A DNA stretch of 64,000 nt from Rhodospirillales bacterium (GTDB taxonomy: Bacteria > Pseudomonadota > Alphaproteobacteria > Rhodospirillales > UBA2165), in NCBI GenBank assembly GCA_016777585.1, contig JADHRD010000001.1, positions 1-64,000 on the forward strand. Reading direction: 5' to 3'. The notes beneath the pieces were generated by a model. The model saw only the letters and a program-made list of their open reading frames with translations, searched no databases and had not been told where the DNA came from. Position 1 is the first letter of the stretch. Each line of letters opens with the position of its first letter. This document shows, piece after piece, positions 10,234-19,777 of the stretch. The position numbers and the translations under genes are program-made.

Positions 10234-11227
10234 CTTTCTGAGCCAATTCTATTAATCTGTTCATATAACCCCATTCATTATCATACCAAGCCAAAACTTT
10301 AGCCTGTGTTCCATCAACAACCATTGTAGATGGACCATCAATAATTGATGATCTAGGATCATTTACGAAATCACTAGAAACAAGCGGCCGATCCTCATAT
10401 CCAAGTATATTTTTCAAATCACCTTGAGAAGCGCCTTCAAAGTAACCATTGAGTTCCCCTGAAGTTGTGGACCGGCCTAATTCAAAAACACAATCTAGAA
10501 GAGAGGCATTCAGCAATGGAACCCTAACCGCAATTCCACTTAACTTTCCCTTTAATGTAGGGTAAATTTGTGTAATTGCTTCGGCAGAACCGGTGGTAGT
10601 TGGGATAAGAGAATTAATACCAGAACGCGCCCGTCTTAAATCTCTATGAAATCCATCTACCATCACTTGAGTATTAGTTACATCATGGATTGTGGTAATC
10701 ACCCCATGCCTTAATTCATAATTTTCAATTATTACTTTCACTATCGGTGCAAGACAATTAGTTGTGCATGAGGCTGCTGTAATGATGTTGTGAATAGATG
10801 CATTATATAAATGATCATTTACTCCCATCACTATGTTTAACGCTTGTGAGCATTTTACTGGAGCAGAGACTATAACTTTCTTAGCACCATTATCAATGTG
10901 GGCTTGAAGATCGTCCAAAGTTTTATATTTTCCAGAGCACTCAAGAACGATATCTACGCCTAAAGCTTCCCAATCAAGAGTCGAGATATTTTTCTCCATA
11001 GAATAGGTAATAGCATGGCCCTGAACTCTTATACATCCATCGCGACCTGAAATTTCACGTCTCCACGTCCCGTGCACAGTATCAAATTCTAACAGATGAG
11101 CGGCTTGAATGGCATTACCTTCAGGATCATTAATATGACTAAAGTGTAGTCCTTTTAACCCCCAGCCTGCTCTCAAACCGAGCCGACCCATTCTCCCAAA
11201 ACCATTTATACCTATTTTTACGGTCAT
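10217..11227 (-). CDS. Glyceraldehyde-3-phosphate dehydrogenase, ArsJ-associated type
   Basis: [20 protein letters not shown] active site, [12 protein letters not shown]; 5' partner overlapping arsJ. Confidence 0.88.
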   Translation of the reverse strand: MTVKIGINGFGRMGRLGLRAGWGLKGLHFSHINDPEGNAIQAAHLLEFDTVHGTWRREISGRDGCIRVQGHAITYSMEKNISTLDWEALGVDIVLECSGKYKTLDDLQAHIDNGAKKVIVSAPVKCSQALNIVMGVNDHLYNASIHNIITAASCTTNCLAPIVKVIIENYELRHGVITTIHDVTNTQVMVDGFHRDLRRARSGINSLIPTTTGSAEAITQIYPTLKGKLSGIAVRVPLLNASLLDCVFELGRSTTSGELNGYFEGASQGDLKNILGYEDRPLVSSDFVNDPRSSIIDGPSTMVVDGTQAKVLAWYDNEWGYMNRLIELAQKVAYEF

Positions 11228-11472
11228 AATTTAAATTATATATCACGCGCCTGTTAGAAAATATATGAATTTTATATGACAAATTATGTCTGTTATTAAG
11301 AAAGCCAAATTGGATCAGAACCTCTTGCTTTTTTTGTTTTAGGCCGTTATAAACCGGAGCTTATAAATGGTCTGGTGGAATAGTTAATTCTCGGCATACC
11401 TAGCCATTAAAATTTTAAATCTCTATGACCCTCTGTTCTCTACAAGGACATAAAAAAAATAAGGAAGATAAA

Positions 11473-11679
11473 ATGCCAAAATTGAAAACAAAATCAAGTG
11501 CAAAAAAGCGCTTTCGTACTACGGCATCTGGAAAAGTTCGTGGCAATCCTGCATGTAAGCAACATTTTCTTAGAAGGCGGTCCCAGAAAATGAAAAGAAG
11601 CACACGTGGAACAATGATTATGGCTGATGCTGATGCAAAAAAAATATTATCGTTCATGCCTTACCATAGGGGTAAATAA
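11473..11679 (+). CDS. rpmI: 50S ribosomal protein L35
   Basis: [40 protein letters not shown] at 11473; the track's longer start at 11425 is not needed. Confidence 0.97.
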   Translation: MPKLKTKSSAKKRFRTTASGKVRGNPACKQHFLRRRSQKMKRSTRGTMIMADADAKKILSFMPYHRGK

Positions 11680-11681
11680 GA

Positions 11682-12047
11682 ATGTCAAGAGCGCAAGGAA
11701 AAGTAGCAAGTCGGACTCGACGCAAAAAAATACTCGCAATGGCCAAAGGCTACAGGGGTAGAGGGAAGAATAATTTTCGGATAGCTAAGCAACGTGTTGA
11801 GAAAGGTTTACAATACGCTTATCGTGACCGCCGGACAAAAAAAAGAAGTTTTCGCTCATTATGGATTCAACGTATAAACGCAGGAGCGCGCCTTCACGGG
11901 CTTAATTATTCTCAGTTCATGAATGGCTTAAAAGAAGCAGGCATTGATCTCGACCGTAAAATATTATCAGATATAGCTATCAAGGAGCCTGATTCATTTA
12001 AGAGCTTAGTAGAGCAGGCTCAGACAGCACTCAAAAAAGCTGCCTAA
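11682..12047 (+). CDS. rplT: 50S ribosomal protein L20
   Basis: [37 protein letters not shown]. Confidence 0.98.
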   Translation: MSRAQGKVASRTRRKKILAMAKGYRGRGKNNFRIAKQRVEKGLQYAYRDRRTKKRSFRSLWIQRINAGARLHGLNYSQFMNGLKEAGIDLDRKILSDIAIKEPDSFKSLVEQAQTALKKAA

Positions 12048-12063
12048 TTGATTAATATATTTT

Positions 12064-12099
12064 AAAGTTGGAGGCTTGTTAGCTAACCCAACTTTTTCT
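12064..12099 (+). terminator. Rho-independent terminator or attenuator between rplT and pheS
   Basis: AAAGTTGG (12064-12071) pairs with CCAACTTT (12088-12095), followed by TTCT; a smaller GCT/AGC stem lies inside the loop. Confidence 0.5.
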
Positions 12100-12135
12100 G
12101 TATTATTGGCTAATATAAATTTCTTAGGTTGATTA

Positions 12136-13215
12136 ATGATGGATAGCATAATTGTCATAAAATCAGAATTTTCTAACTTAATTAATGATGCGGAAAATAT
12201 AGAAATTCTAGAGGAAGTTCGTATCGCGGCTCTCGGCAAAAAAGGTCGAATTACGTCGCTTATGAAAAATCTTGGGCAAATAGAGCCTGAAGAACGAAAG
12301 TTAATGGGTCAGAACCTTAATATTTTAAAACAAGATATTACAAGCCTACTAGAAACGAAAAAAGTTGAACTTGAAACAGCCAGTCTAAATGCACGTTTAC
12401 TTCAAGAAAGAGTAGATACAACTCTACCCTCCAGACCCGAAGAACTTGGGACAATCCATCCAATTAGTCAGACTACTGACGAATTAATTTCGATTTTTGG
12501 GGAAATGGGTTTTTCTGTAGCAGAAGGACCAAATATTGAGGAAGACTGGTATAACTTTACTGCACTTAATATTCCTGTAGATCACCCGGCTCGCCAAGAA
12601 CACGATACTTTTTATATCAATGCCGAAAAAGACGGCCAACGTATGGTTCTCCGAACTCATACATCTCCTGTACAGATCCGAACAATGCAAAAACATGAGC
12701 CTCCTATTCGCATCATAGTTCCAGGTCGTACCTATCGCTGTGATCATGATGCAACTCATTCACCAATGTTCCATCAAATCGAGGGTCTGGTAATAGACGA
12801 AGCTACTCATATGGGACACCTTAAAGGTTGTCTGATAGAAATGTGCAGAACTTTCTTTGGTATAGAGAATCTACCTGTGCGTTTCCGACCATCTTATTTT
12901 CCTTTTACCGAACCCTCGGCAGAAGTTGATATTGGCTGCTCATTTGGTGATGGTATACTGAAAATCGGGGAGGGCGATGATTGGTTAGAAATTTTGGGCT
13001 CAGGTATGGTTAATCCTCGAGTACTTGAGAATTGCGGCGTTGACTCACAAAAATTTCAAGGCTTTGCATTTGGGATGGGAGTTGAAAGAATGGCCATGCT
13101 AAAATATGGTATTCCTGATTTAAGAACTTTTTATGACTCAGATATGCGATGGCTCAAGCATTATGGCTTCCAACCTCTAGACATACCCTCATTGGTTGGG
13201 AGAGCCAGTCTATGA
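12136..13215 (+). CDS. pheS: Phenylalanyl-tRNA synthetase alpha subunit
   Basis: HPISQTTDELISIFGEMGFSVAEGPNIE, GMGVERMAMLKYGIPDLR. Confidence 0.98.
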   Translation: MMDSIIVIKSEFSNLINDAENIEILEEVRIAALGKKGRITSLMKNLGQIEPEERKLMGQNLNILKQDITSLLETKKVELETASLNARLLQERVDTTLPSRPEELGTIHPISQTTDELISIFGEMGFSVAEGPNIEEDWYNFTALNIPVDHPARQEHDTFYINAEKDGQRMVLRTHTSPVQIRTMQKHEPPIRIIVPGRTYRCDHDATHSPMFHQIEGLVIDEATHMGHLKGCLIEMCRTFFGIENLPVRFRPSYFPFTEPSAEVDIGCSFGDGILKIGEGDDWLEILGSGMVNPRVLENCGVDSQKFQGFAFGMGVERMAMLKYGIPDLRTFYDSDMRWLKHYGFQPLDIPSLVGRASL

Positions 13216-15614
13216 AATTCAGTTTAAGCTGGCTCAAAGAATACCTTGAGACTGATAATAATTTAGATGAAATTTTGCATTGGCTAACAATGGTAGGCCT
13301 AGAGGTTGAGACAGTTGAAGACCAAGCTCAATTAGTAAAAGATTTTGTTATTGGCCATATTGTGGATGCAAAACCACACCCAGACGCAGATCGTTTGAAG
13401 GTACTAAAAGTACAAACCGGAACAGAAACCCTAGAAGTAGTTTGCGGGGCACCAAACGCTCGAGCAGATATGAAAGGAATTTTTGCTTGTAATGGGAGTT
13501 ATATTCCAGGTCTCGACGTAACACTTAAAACCACCAAAATTCGCGGAATAACCTCTAATGGTATGATGCTCTCCGAGCACGAAATTAATTTATCTGATGA
13601 TCACGAAGGCATAATAGAAGTGCCCAGTAAACTTGAGACAGGATCTTCTGCGGCAGAAGCGCTTGGTCTAACAGATATAATTATCGATATTGCGATCACT
13701 CCCAACCGTGGCGATTGCCTTGGTATTTATGGTATAGCTCGCGACCTTGCGGCCGCCGGTATTGGTTTTTTAAAACCACTAGAAATTCCAGAAATTATAG
13801 GTGCTTTTGAGTCCCCAATTAAAGTTAATCTTGATTTCAACGATTCTGATAAAGATGCTTGTCCTATATTCACCGGTAGATACATTAAGAATGTCAAGAA
13901 TAGGCAAAGCCCCCAGTGGCTTAAGGATAAAATATTGGCTGTAGGCCTCCGTCCAATTTCAGCGTTGGTAGATATTACTAACTATATGACTATCGCTCAT
14001 TGCCGCCCTCTCCATGTCTTTGATGCAGACAAAATAAATGGTGGTATAAATATTCGAATGGCTCGAGCTGAGGAAAAATTACTCGCACTCGATGGAAAAG
14101 AATATAGTTTAGATGAAACAATGACAGTAATAGCAGATAATCACAATGCCGAGGCTTTAGCTGGAGTAATGGGTGGAGAGAAATCTGGCGTGTCTGAAAA
14201 AACAATTAATGTCATGCTGGAAACAGCTTATTTTGACCCCGTAAGAACAGCCACGACTGGACGTAAATTAAATTTACAGTCAGATGCGCGTTATCGTTTC
14301 GAACGAGGGGTAGATCCAGCATTCCTTAGAGATGCAACTGAGATTGCAACACAAATGATACTAGATATTTGTGGAGGGGAGCCTAGTGAAGTAATTACTG
14401 TTGGCCAAGAACCAGATTGGCGACGGAGCTATTTTTTAAATAGCTCTCGCATCAAAAAGCTTGGTGGTGTCGAGGTTGCACCAGATCGCACCCAAGAAAT
14501 ACTTGAAAAACTAGGTTTTGAGGTATCTAAGAAGGATGATGGCTGGGAGACTATTACTCCCTCTTGGCGTTACGATATTGCTGGAGAAGCCGATCTTGTG
14601 GAGGAGGTTCTTCGCATTAATGGCTACGATAATATTCCAATAGTACCTTTAGAGCGAGTAAGTTCATTACCACAAGGAGCTATAAACCTTACGCAGGACC
14701 GTCGATCAAGAACTCGCAGAACACTGGCACATCGAGGTTTAACGGAAGCGGTAACCTTCTCGTTTTTAAGTACCGATCATGCAAATTTATTTGGTGGCTC
14801 CCCAAAAAATATTGAACTGGTAAATCCAATCAGTACAGATCTTAATATTATGCGACCATCAATCCTTCCAAACTTAATTAATGCAATTAGTCGTAATTCA
14901 GATAAGGGTTATAATAATACATCACTATTTGAAATTGGCCCCCAGTTCTCTGGCGAGAATCCAGATGACGAAAATATAGTTGCTGCTGGAATTAGAAGCC
15001 AACAAGCAAAGTCACGGACTTGGAACGAAATATCACGTCAGGTTGATGTATTCGATGTTAAGGCTGATGTTTTGGCTGTTCTTGATCAATTAGGTGGCCC
15101 AGTGGCTAATCCTCAGATTATGCAGGGTGCGGCTTCTTGGTACCATCCAGGAAAATCCGGTACTTTCCAGTTAGGGCCTCAAAAAATTATTGCGTATTTT
15201 GGGGACATCCACCCAGCTATCTTAAAGGCCATGAATATAAATATTCCAATGGTCGCATTCGAGATATACCTAGATAATGCGCCCATACCTAAAAATACCG
15301 TTAGGACCAAGCCACCAATTAATTTATCAACCCTCCAAGCTGTGGAGCGTGACTTCGCATTTGTAATAGAGAAAACCATTGCTGCAGACCAAGTCGTAAG
15401 GGCTGCATTTATTGCTGATAAACAGCTTATCGCTGATGTTACTGTGTTTGATATTTTTAAAGGAGAGTCTGTCGAGGCTGGAAAAATATCAATTGGTATA
15501 ACAGTTAAGTTTCAGCCTAAAGAGGCAACCTTAACAGAAGAGGAGATCGAAAGTATCTGTAAAAAAATAATTTCGAATGTTTCGAAGCAAACCGGCGGTA
15601 TTCTGAGGGGATAA
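13212..15614 (+). CDS. pheT: Phenylalanyl-tRNA synthetase beta subunit
   Basis: MKFSLSWLKEYLETDNNLDEIL start with ATGA overlap to pheS; B3/B4, B5 and FDX-ACB domains; the track's start at 13149 is over-extended. Confidence 0.98.
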   Translation: MKFSLSWLKEYLETDNNLDEILHWLTMVGLEVETVEDQAQLVKDFVIGHIVDAKPHPDADRLKVLKVQTGTETLEVVCGAPNARADMKGIFACNGSYIPGLDVTLKTTKIRGITSNGMMLSEHEINLSDDHEGIIEVPSKLETGSSAAEALGLTDIIIDIAITPNRGDCLGIYGIARDLAAAGIGFLKPLEIPEIIGAFESPIKVNLDFNDSDKDACPIFTGRYIKNVKNRQSPQWLKDKILAVGLRPISALVDITNYMTIAHCRPLHVFDADKINGGINIRMARAEEKLLALDGKEYSLDETMTVIADNHNAEALAGVMGGEKSGVSEKTINVMLETAYFDPVRTATTGRKLNLQSDARYRFERGVDPAFLRDATEIATQMILDICGGEPSEVITVGQEPDWRRSYFLNSSRIKKLGGVEVAPDRTQEILEKLGFEVSKKDDGWETITPSWRYDIAGEADLVEEVLRINGYDNIPIVPLERVSSLPQGAINLTQDRRSRTRRTLAHRGLTEAVTFSFLSTDHANLFGGSPKNIELVNPISTDLNIMRPSILPNLINAISRNSDKGYNNTSLFEIGPQFSGENPDDENIVAAGIRSQQAKSRTWNEISRQVDVFDVKADVLAVLDQLGGPVANPQIMQGAASWYHPGKSGTFQLGPQKIIAYFGDIHPAILKAMNINIPMVAFEIYLDNAPIPKNTVRTKPPINLSTLQAVERDFAFVIEKTIAADQVVRAAFIADKQLIADVTVFDIFKGESVEAGKISIGITVKFQPKEATLTEEEIESICKKIISNVSKQTGGILRG

Positions 15615-15618
15615 ATTT

Positions 15619-16677
15619 ATGGGCTCAACAAACAGCCTTGCGCATTTGGTTGGCAGCGTACCTCTAAACTCTGCGGAGGAGGTTTTCTGTTCGATCTGCG
15701 ATTCATTAGACGGACATTTAAAACGCATACCAGACGGTGAAACAGGAGAGCGAACAAATTGGATTTTCTTTCAGCGTCAAATGCTATCTCAACACCCAGC
15801 TATGGAACACGATAAAACTGTTGAAAAATTTAAATTCAAACAATGGGACGGTAAAATAATTAGAGAAGTGGCGCTTCTTAAACTTAAAGATAACTATGAC
15901 ACTAATAATTTGATATTTCCAATTGGTTATTCAGAGCATGCAATTAAATCATTTAAACAATTCGATCAATTACAAAATGAAGGAAAAATACCTAATAATA
16001 TTAAATTTCAAGTCAGCCTACCAACGCCTTTTGCTACAGCCTTTAATTACGTTAGTCCAAATGGTAGGGATAATTTTATAGAAATTTATGAAAAATCGAT
16101 GGCTATTGATGTTCAAAAAATCATTAATGCAATCCCAAATAATAAATTAGCAATACAATGGGATGTCTGCCAAGAAGTTCTAATTTTTAATAATTATTTT
16201 CCAAATAGATCACAAAATTATAAGCAAGAAGTATTCGATCAATTAGCTCGCATAGGTAACCTTGTTCCGAGTGAAGTAGATTTGGGTTATCATATATGCT
16301 ATGGAAGTCCCGGAGATGATCACATAATTAAGCCAGAAAACTTTTCAATGTCAGTGGAGTTTGCAAATGGTATTTTTGACAACATAAAGCGGACTGTAGA
16401 ATTTATTCATCTTCCTGGTACCTATGGGTCACCTGATAATAGTTTTTATTCGCCTTTGGCAGACCTTAAGATGCCAAGTGAATGTGAACTTTACCTAGGG
16501 TTATTATTTTATGATGACCCAAAGGGCGATGCAGAAAGAATATCCGCTGCACGTAAAGTTATTCCAGACTTTGGCATATCAACTGTTTGCGGCTGGGGAC
16601 GAACAAACCCAGAGCGAATACCTAGTTTATTAAAGAGCCATAAACTATCATTTCATAAAAACAAATCAGAGTATTAA
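15619..16677 (+). CDS. Uncharacterised MetE/UROD-barrel-like protein
   Basis: HLVGSVPL, RIPDGETGER, YHICYGSPGDDH, STVCGWGR motifs; HxC and a distal Cys recall the zinc ligands of cobalamin-independent methionine synthase. Confidence 0.6.
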   Translation: MGSTNSLAHLVGSVPLNSAEEVFCSICDSLDGHLKRIPDGETGERTNWIFFQRQMLSQHPAMEHDKTVEKFKFKQWDGKIIREVALLKLKDNYDTNNLIFPIGYSEHAIKSFKQFDQLQNEGKIPNNIKFQVSLPTPFATAFNYVSPNGRDNFIEIYEKSMAIDVQKIINAIPNNKLAIQWDVCQEVLIFNNYFPNRSQNYKQEVFDQLARIGNLVPSEVDLGYHICYGSPGDDHIIKPENFSMSVEFANGIFDNIKRTVEFIHLPGTYGSPDNSFYSPLADLKMPSECELYLGLLFYDDPKGDAERISAARKVIPDFGISTVCGWGRTNPERIPSLLKSHKLSFHKNKSEY

Positions 16678-17759
16678 TTTTGTACGGGAACGTCTATACC
16701 TAATAGATAGGCAGCATTTTTACCCATTACTAAAGCTTTATCGTCTTCAGAGAGACCTTTGACAGAGTTTACGTGTCCAACAGGGTCTGGTTCAGCCATG
16801 TCGTAGGGGTAGTCTGTACCCATTACAATATGTTCTGGTCCCCAAGTCTCAATTAAATACCTGAGCTGATGTTCAGTAAAAACAACACTATCAAAGTATA
16901 GTTTCTTAAGATACTCAGAAGGCGGTTTTGAGATAACTTGACGACAGTCATCTCGCAGATGAAATGGATGATCAAAACGACCTGAATAACCTGGGATATA
17001 CCCACCACCGTGAGCAATACAAATTTTAAGTCCGGGAAATTTTTCCAAATAACCATCAAAAACTAAATGACCAACAGCTAATGCGGACTCTAAGGGGTGT
17101 CCAATTGTATTTCGGAAATAATGGTCATCCATACGTTCTACAAAACTAGTCCCGATGGGATGGATAAATATCATCACATCTTTTTCTTCGCAACGAGCAA
17201 AAAACTTCTCAAGGCCAGCTCGAGTAAGGTCTTTACCATTCACATTAGTAGAGATTTCAACCCCTTTAAATCCAAGTTCATCAATACAACGATCTAATTC
17301 TTTAACCGCCATTTCAGGATTCTGGAGGGGCGCAGTACCCAACCCGACGAACCTATCTGGATTTTGAGCCACTATTTCAGCAATCCTATTATTAACTACA
17401 TGAGATGTATCCCTCGCAAACTCAGCATCATAACCATAATTATAATGAAAAGGAGACGTTGAAATTGCCTGCATATCTATGCCCTGCGCGTCCATATCCC
17501 TGAGACGCACTTCTGGATCAGTCAACTGGGGAAGAATTTTATCCTGAAGTTCAGAATTAATCGTTGCTGTAATTGGATTAGTATCAACCATTCTCCGACC
17601 AGTATCGTCCGGCGATAATTGCTGCAACATTTTATCAGCCTCTGGTACTTGTATATGGCAGTGAATATCTACGGTGAAATGTTTATTATCTTTCGCAACT
17701 GTTTGAGGGTGACCATGCGAATGATCTGAAGGTGAATGATTTGCGCACTTAAATAACAT
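16674..17759 (-). CDS. Amidohydrolase family protein (ACMSD-like)
   Basis: VDIHCH metal motif, FIHPIG, IAHGGGYIPGY, GTDYPYDM. Confidence 0.85.
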   Translation of the reverse strand: MLFKCANHSPSDHSHGHPQTVAKDNKHFTVDIHCHIQVPEADKMLQQLSPDDTGRRMVDTNPITATINSELQDKILPQLTDPEVRLRDMDAQGIDMQAISTSPFHYNYGYDAEFARDTSHVVNNRIAEIVAQNPDRFVGLGTAPLQNPEMAVKELDRCIDELGFKGVEISTNVNGKDLTRAGLEKFFARCEEKDVMIFIHPIGTSFVERMDDHYFRNTIGHPLESALAVGHLVFDGYLEKFPGLKICIAHGGGYIPGYSGRFDHPFHLRDDCRQVISKPPSEYLKKLYFDSVVFTEHQLRYLIETWGPEHIVMGTDYPYDMAEPDPVGHVNSVKGLSEDDKALVMGKNAAYLLGIDVPVQN

Positions 17760-17956
17760 AATATAATCCAGTCACATAAATTTGGTAAATTAGTAAGAGT
17801 TGATTGTAAAATTTAATAGATTTACTAGGTGTATACCAAAAATTTATTTTAATAAATCAGAAACCTTACTTAAACTGTTTTTATTTTTAGGTACGTTCAA
17901 TCGTTTTTTAAAAAGGCTATAATTTAACATTATACATTTACAGAAAACAACAATGT

Positions 17957-18313
17957 CTAGCAGTTTAGCCAGTCTAGTGCCTCTTTTTTTCTGAAACTAT
18001 CGAAAAAGCGTACTTCCGCCGGAATAAGTTTATGACTGACTGTAACCGAGAGTTTTATCCAACGCTTATCTCCGAGTATTGAAATTTTTTTTAAGTTTTT
18101 CCAATACTTAATTCCGAATGCGAAGTCATCCCATGCAGCCCGCCATTCCCAGCCCTCAAGTTCTATTAAATCCACAAAGATATTTAGTTCATTAAAACTA
18201 TCTAATTTCTGTTCAAACGCTGGTATAATTTCTTTAAAATCAGTGTCTGTTAATTTACCAATAATTTTAAGGTAAATTAAATTACTATCATTTTCAGAGG
18301 ATATCAGGATCAT
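17957..18313 (-). CDS. SpoIIAA-like STAS-fold protein
   Basis: 118 aa, pattern IIGKLTDTDFKEIIPAFEQ, DLIELEGWEWRAAWDDFAFGIKYWKNLKKISILGDKRW. Confidence 0.7.
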   Translation of the reverse strand: MILISSENDSNLIYLKIIGKLTDTDFKEIIPAFEQKLDSFNELNIFVDLIELEGWEWRAAWDDFAFGIKYWKNLKKISILGDKRWIKLSVTVSHKLIPAEVRFFDSFRKKEALDWLNC

Positions 18314-18322
18314 TGATAACAG

Positions 18323-19732
18323 CTAACTATGAAGAGCTCGGCCATCAACATCAAGCGCTGCTTCTTTGACTACTTCGCTTAGTCCAGGATGACCATGGCA
18401 CGTTCTTGCTATATCTTCAGCTGCACCACCAAACTCCATAGCAACTATGCATTCTTGTATCAAATCACCAGCAGCGGGGCCAACAATATGGACCCCTAAA
18501 ACTTCATCGGTTTCCGCATCAGCCAGTATTTTTACAAACCCATCCGTTGTCCCCATCGCACGCGCACGCGCGTTAGCACTAAAATTAAACTTACCTTTAT
18601 TATACGCTATATTAGCTTCATTAAGTTGCTCTTCGGTTTTACCCAGACTAGCGACTTCCGGCCATGTATATACTATTCCAGGTATAGTATCATAATTTAT
18701 ATGACCTGTTTGACCAGCTAAGATCTCTGCCAATATAGCCCCTTCATCTTCAGCCTTATGCGCCAACATCATCCCACCGATTACATCGCCGATAGCATAA
18801 ATACCTTTAATATCTGTTTCAAAGCGTTCATTAACTTCTATAAACCCTTTTTGATCTATTTTAATACCTATATTTTCTAAGCCCAGATCTTTTGTATAGG
18901 GACTCCTGCCTACGGCAACCAATACACAGTCAGCTTTTATCTCTTCTTTTTTACCGGTATTTACTGATTCGACTGTGAGTGTTACTGATGACTTGCTCGT
19001 TTTTGAACTAACCACCTTAGTTCCCATTTTAAACTTCATACCCTGTTTTGTAAGCGTTCTTTTAACAACTTTTGAGACTTCTAGATCAGATCCTGTTAAG
19101 CAAACATCAAAATACTCAATAACCTCAACCTCAGCTCCCAAACGCCTCCAAATTGAACCAAGTTCTAATCCAATAACGCCAGCCCCAATCACAATCATCT
19201 TTTTCGGAACTTTATTCAGAGTCAAAGCACCTGTAGAATTAATGATTAGTTTATTATCAATTTCAACACCGGATAAAGTTGCAACCTCAGAGCCCGTTGC
19301 AATAACAATATTTTTTGTCTTAAGTTCTTTAGTTTGTTTTGCATCATCTCTAACTATTATTATTCCTTTTGACTTCACTGACCCACTTCCCGAAAACCTA
19401 TCGATTTTATTCTTTTCCATGAGGTAATCGACACCTTTAATGGTATCTGAAACAACTGTATCTTTCTTAGCCATCATCTTTGATAAATCTAATTTCACAT
19501 TTTCTGCAATGACCCCATGTGACTGCATGCTAGTTCTTGCTTCATCAAAAAGGTGGGAAGAGTGCAGTAATGCCTTAGAGGGAATACACCCAACGTTTAA
19601 ACATGTACCACCAAGAGAACTACGCTTTTCTACTATGGCTACCTTTAAGCCTAATTGAGATGCACGAATAGCTGAAACGTAACCACCCGGTCCGCCGCCG
19701 ATAAATATTACATCATAAGAATTTTGAGTCAT
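18323..19732 (-). CDS. lpdA: Dihydrolipoyl dehydrogenase
   Basis: GGPGGYVSAIRASQLGLK, GGTCLNVGCIPSKALLHSS redox motif, HGHPGLSE C-terminus. Confidence 0.96.
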   Translation of the reverse strand: MTQNSYDVIFIGGGPGGYVSAIRASQLGLKVAIVEKRSSLGGTCLNVGCIPSKALLHSSHLFDEARTSMQSHGVIAENVKLDLSKMMAKKDTVVSDTIKGVDYLMEKNKIDRFSGSGSVKSKGIIIVRDDAKQTKELKTKNIVIATGSEVATLSGVEIDNKLIINSTGALTLNKVPKKMIVIGAGVIGLELGSIWRRLGAEVEVIEYFDVCLTGSDLEVSKVVKRTLTKQGMKFKMGTKVVSSKTSKSSVTLTVESVNTGKKEEIKADCVLVAVGRSPYTKDLGLENIGIKIDQKGFIEVNERFETDIKGIYAIGDVIGGMMLAHKAEDEGAILAEILAGQTGHINYDTIPGIVYTWPEVASLGKTEEQLNEANIAYNKGKFNFSANARARAMGTTDGFVKILADAETDEVLGVHIVGPAAGDLIQECIVAMEFGGAAEDIARTCHGHPGLSEVVKEAALDVDGRALHS

Positions 19733-19777
19733 TATAAGCTATCCTAAAAGGTTTTATATCGTATCATTTTTTTTTTT

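Noticed and set aside
9043-11227. gapdh-arsJ as a recent mobile-element cargo
   Set aside because: No transposase, integrase, flanking repeats or tRNA site seen at either boundary.
11425-11472. N-terminal extension of rpmI in the ORF track
   Set aside because: L35 starts at [14 protein letters not shown] (ATG 11473) with AAGGAAG upstream; extra residues do not fit L35.
13149-13211. N-terminal extension of pheT overlapping pheS
   Set aside because: PheT starts at MKFSLSWLKEYL (13212) with ATGA overlap; upstream part is a frame-shifted reading of pheS.
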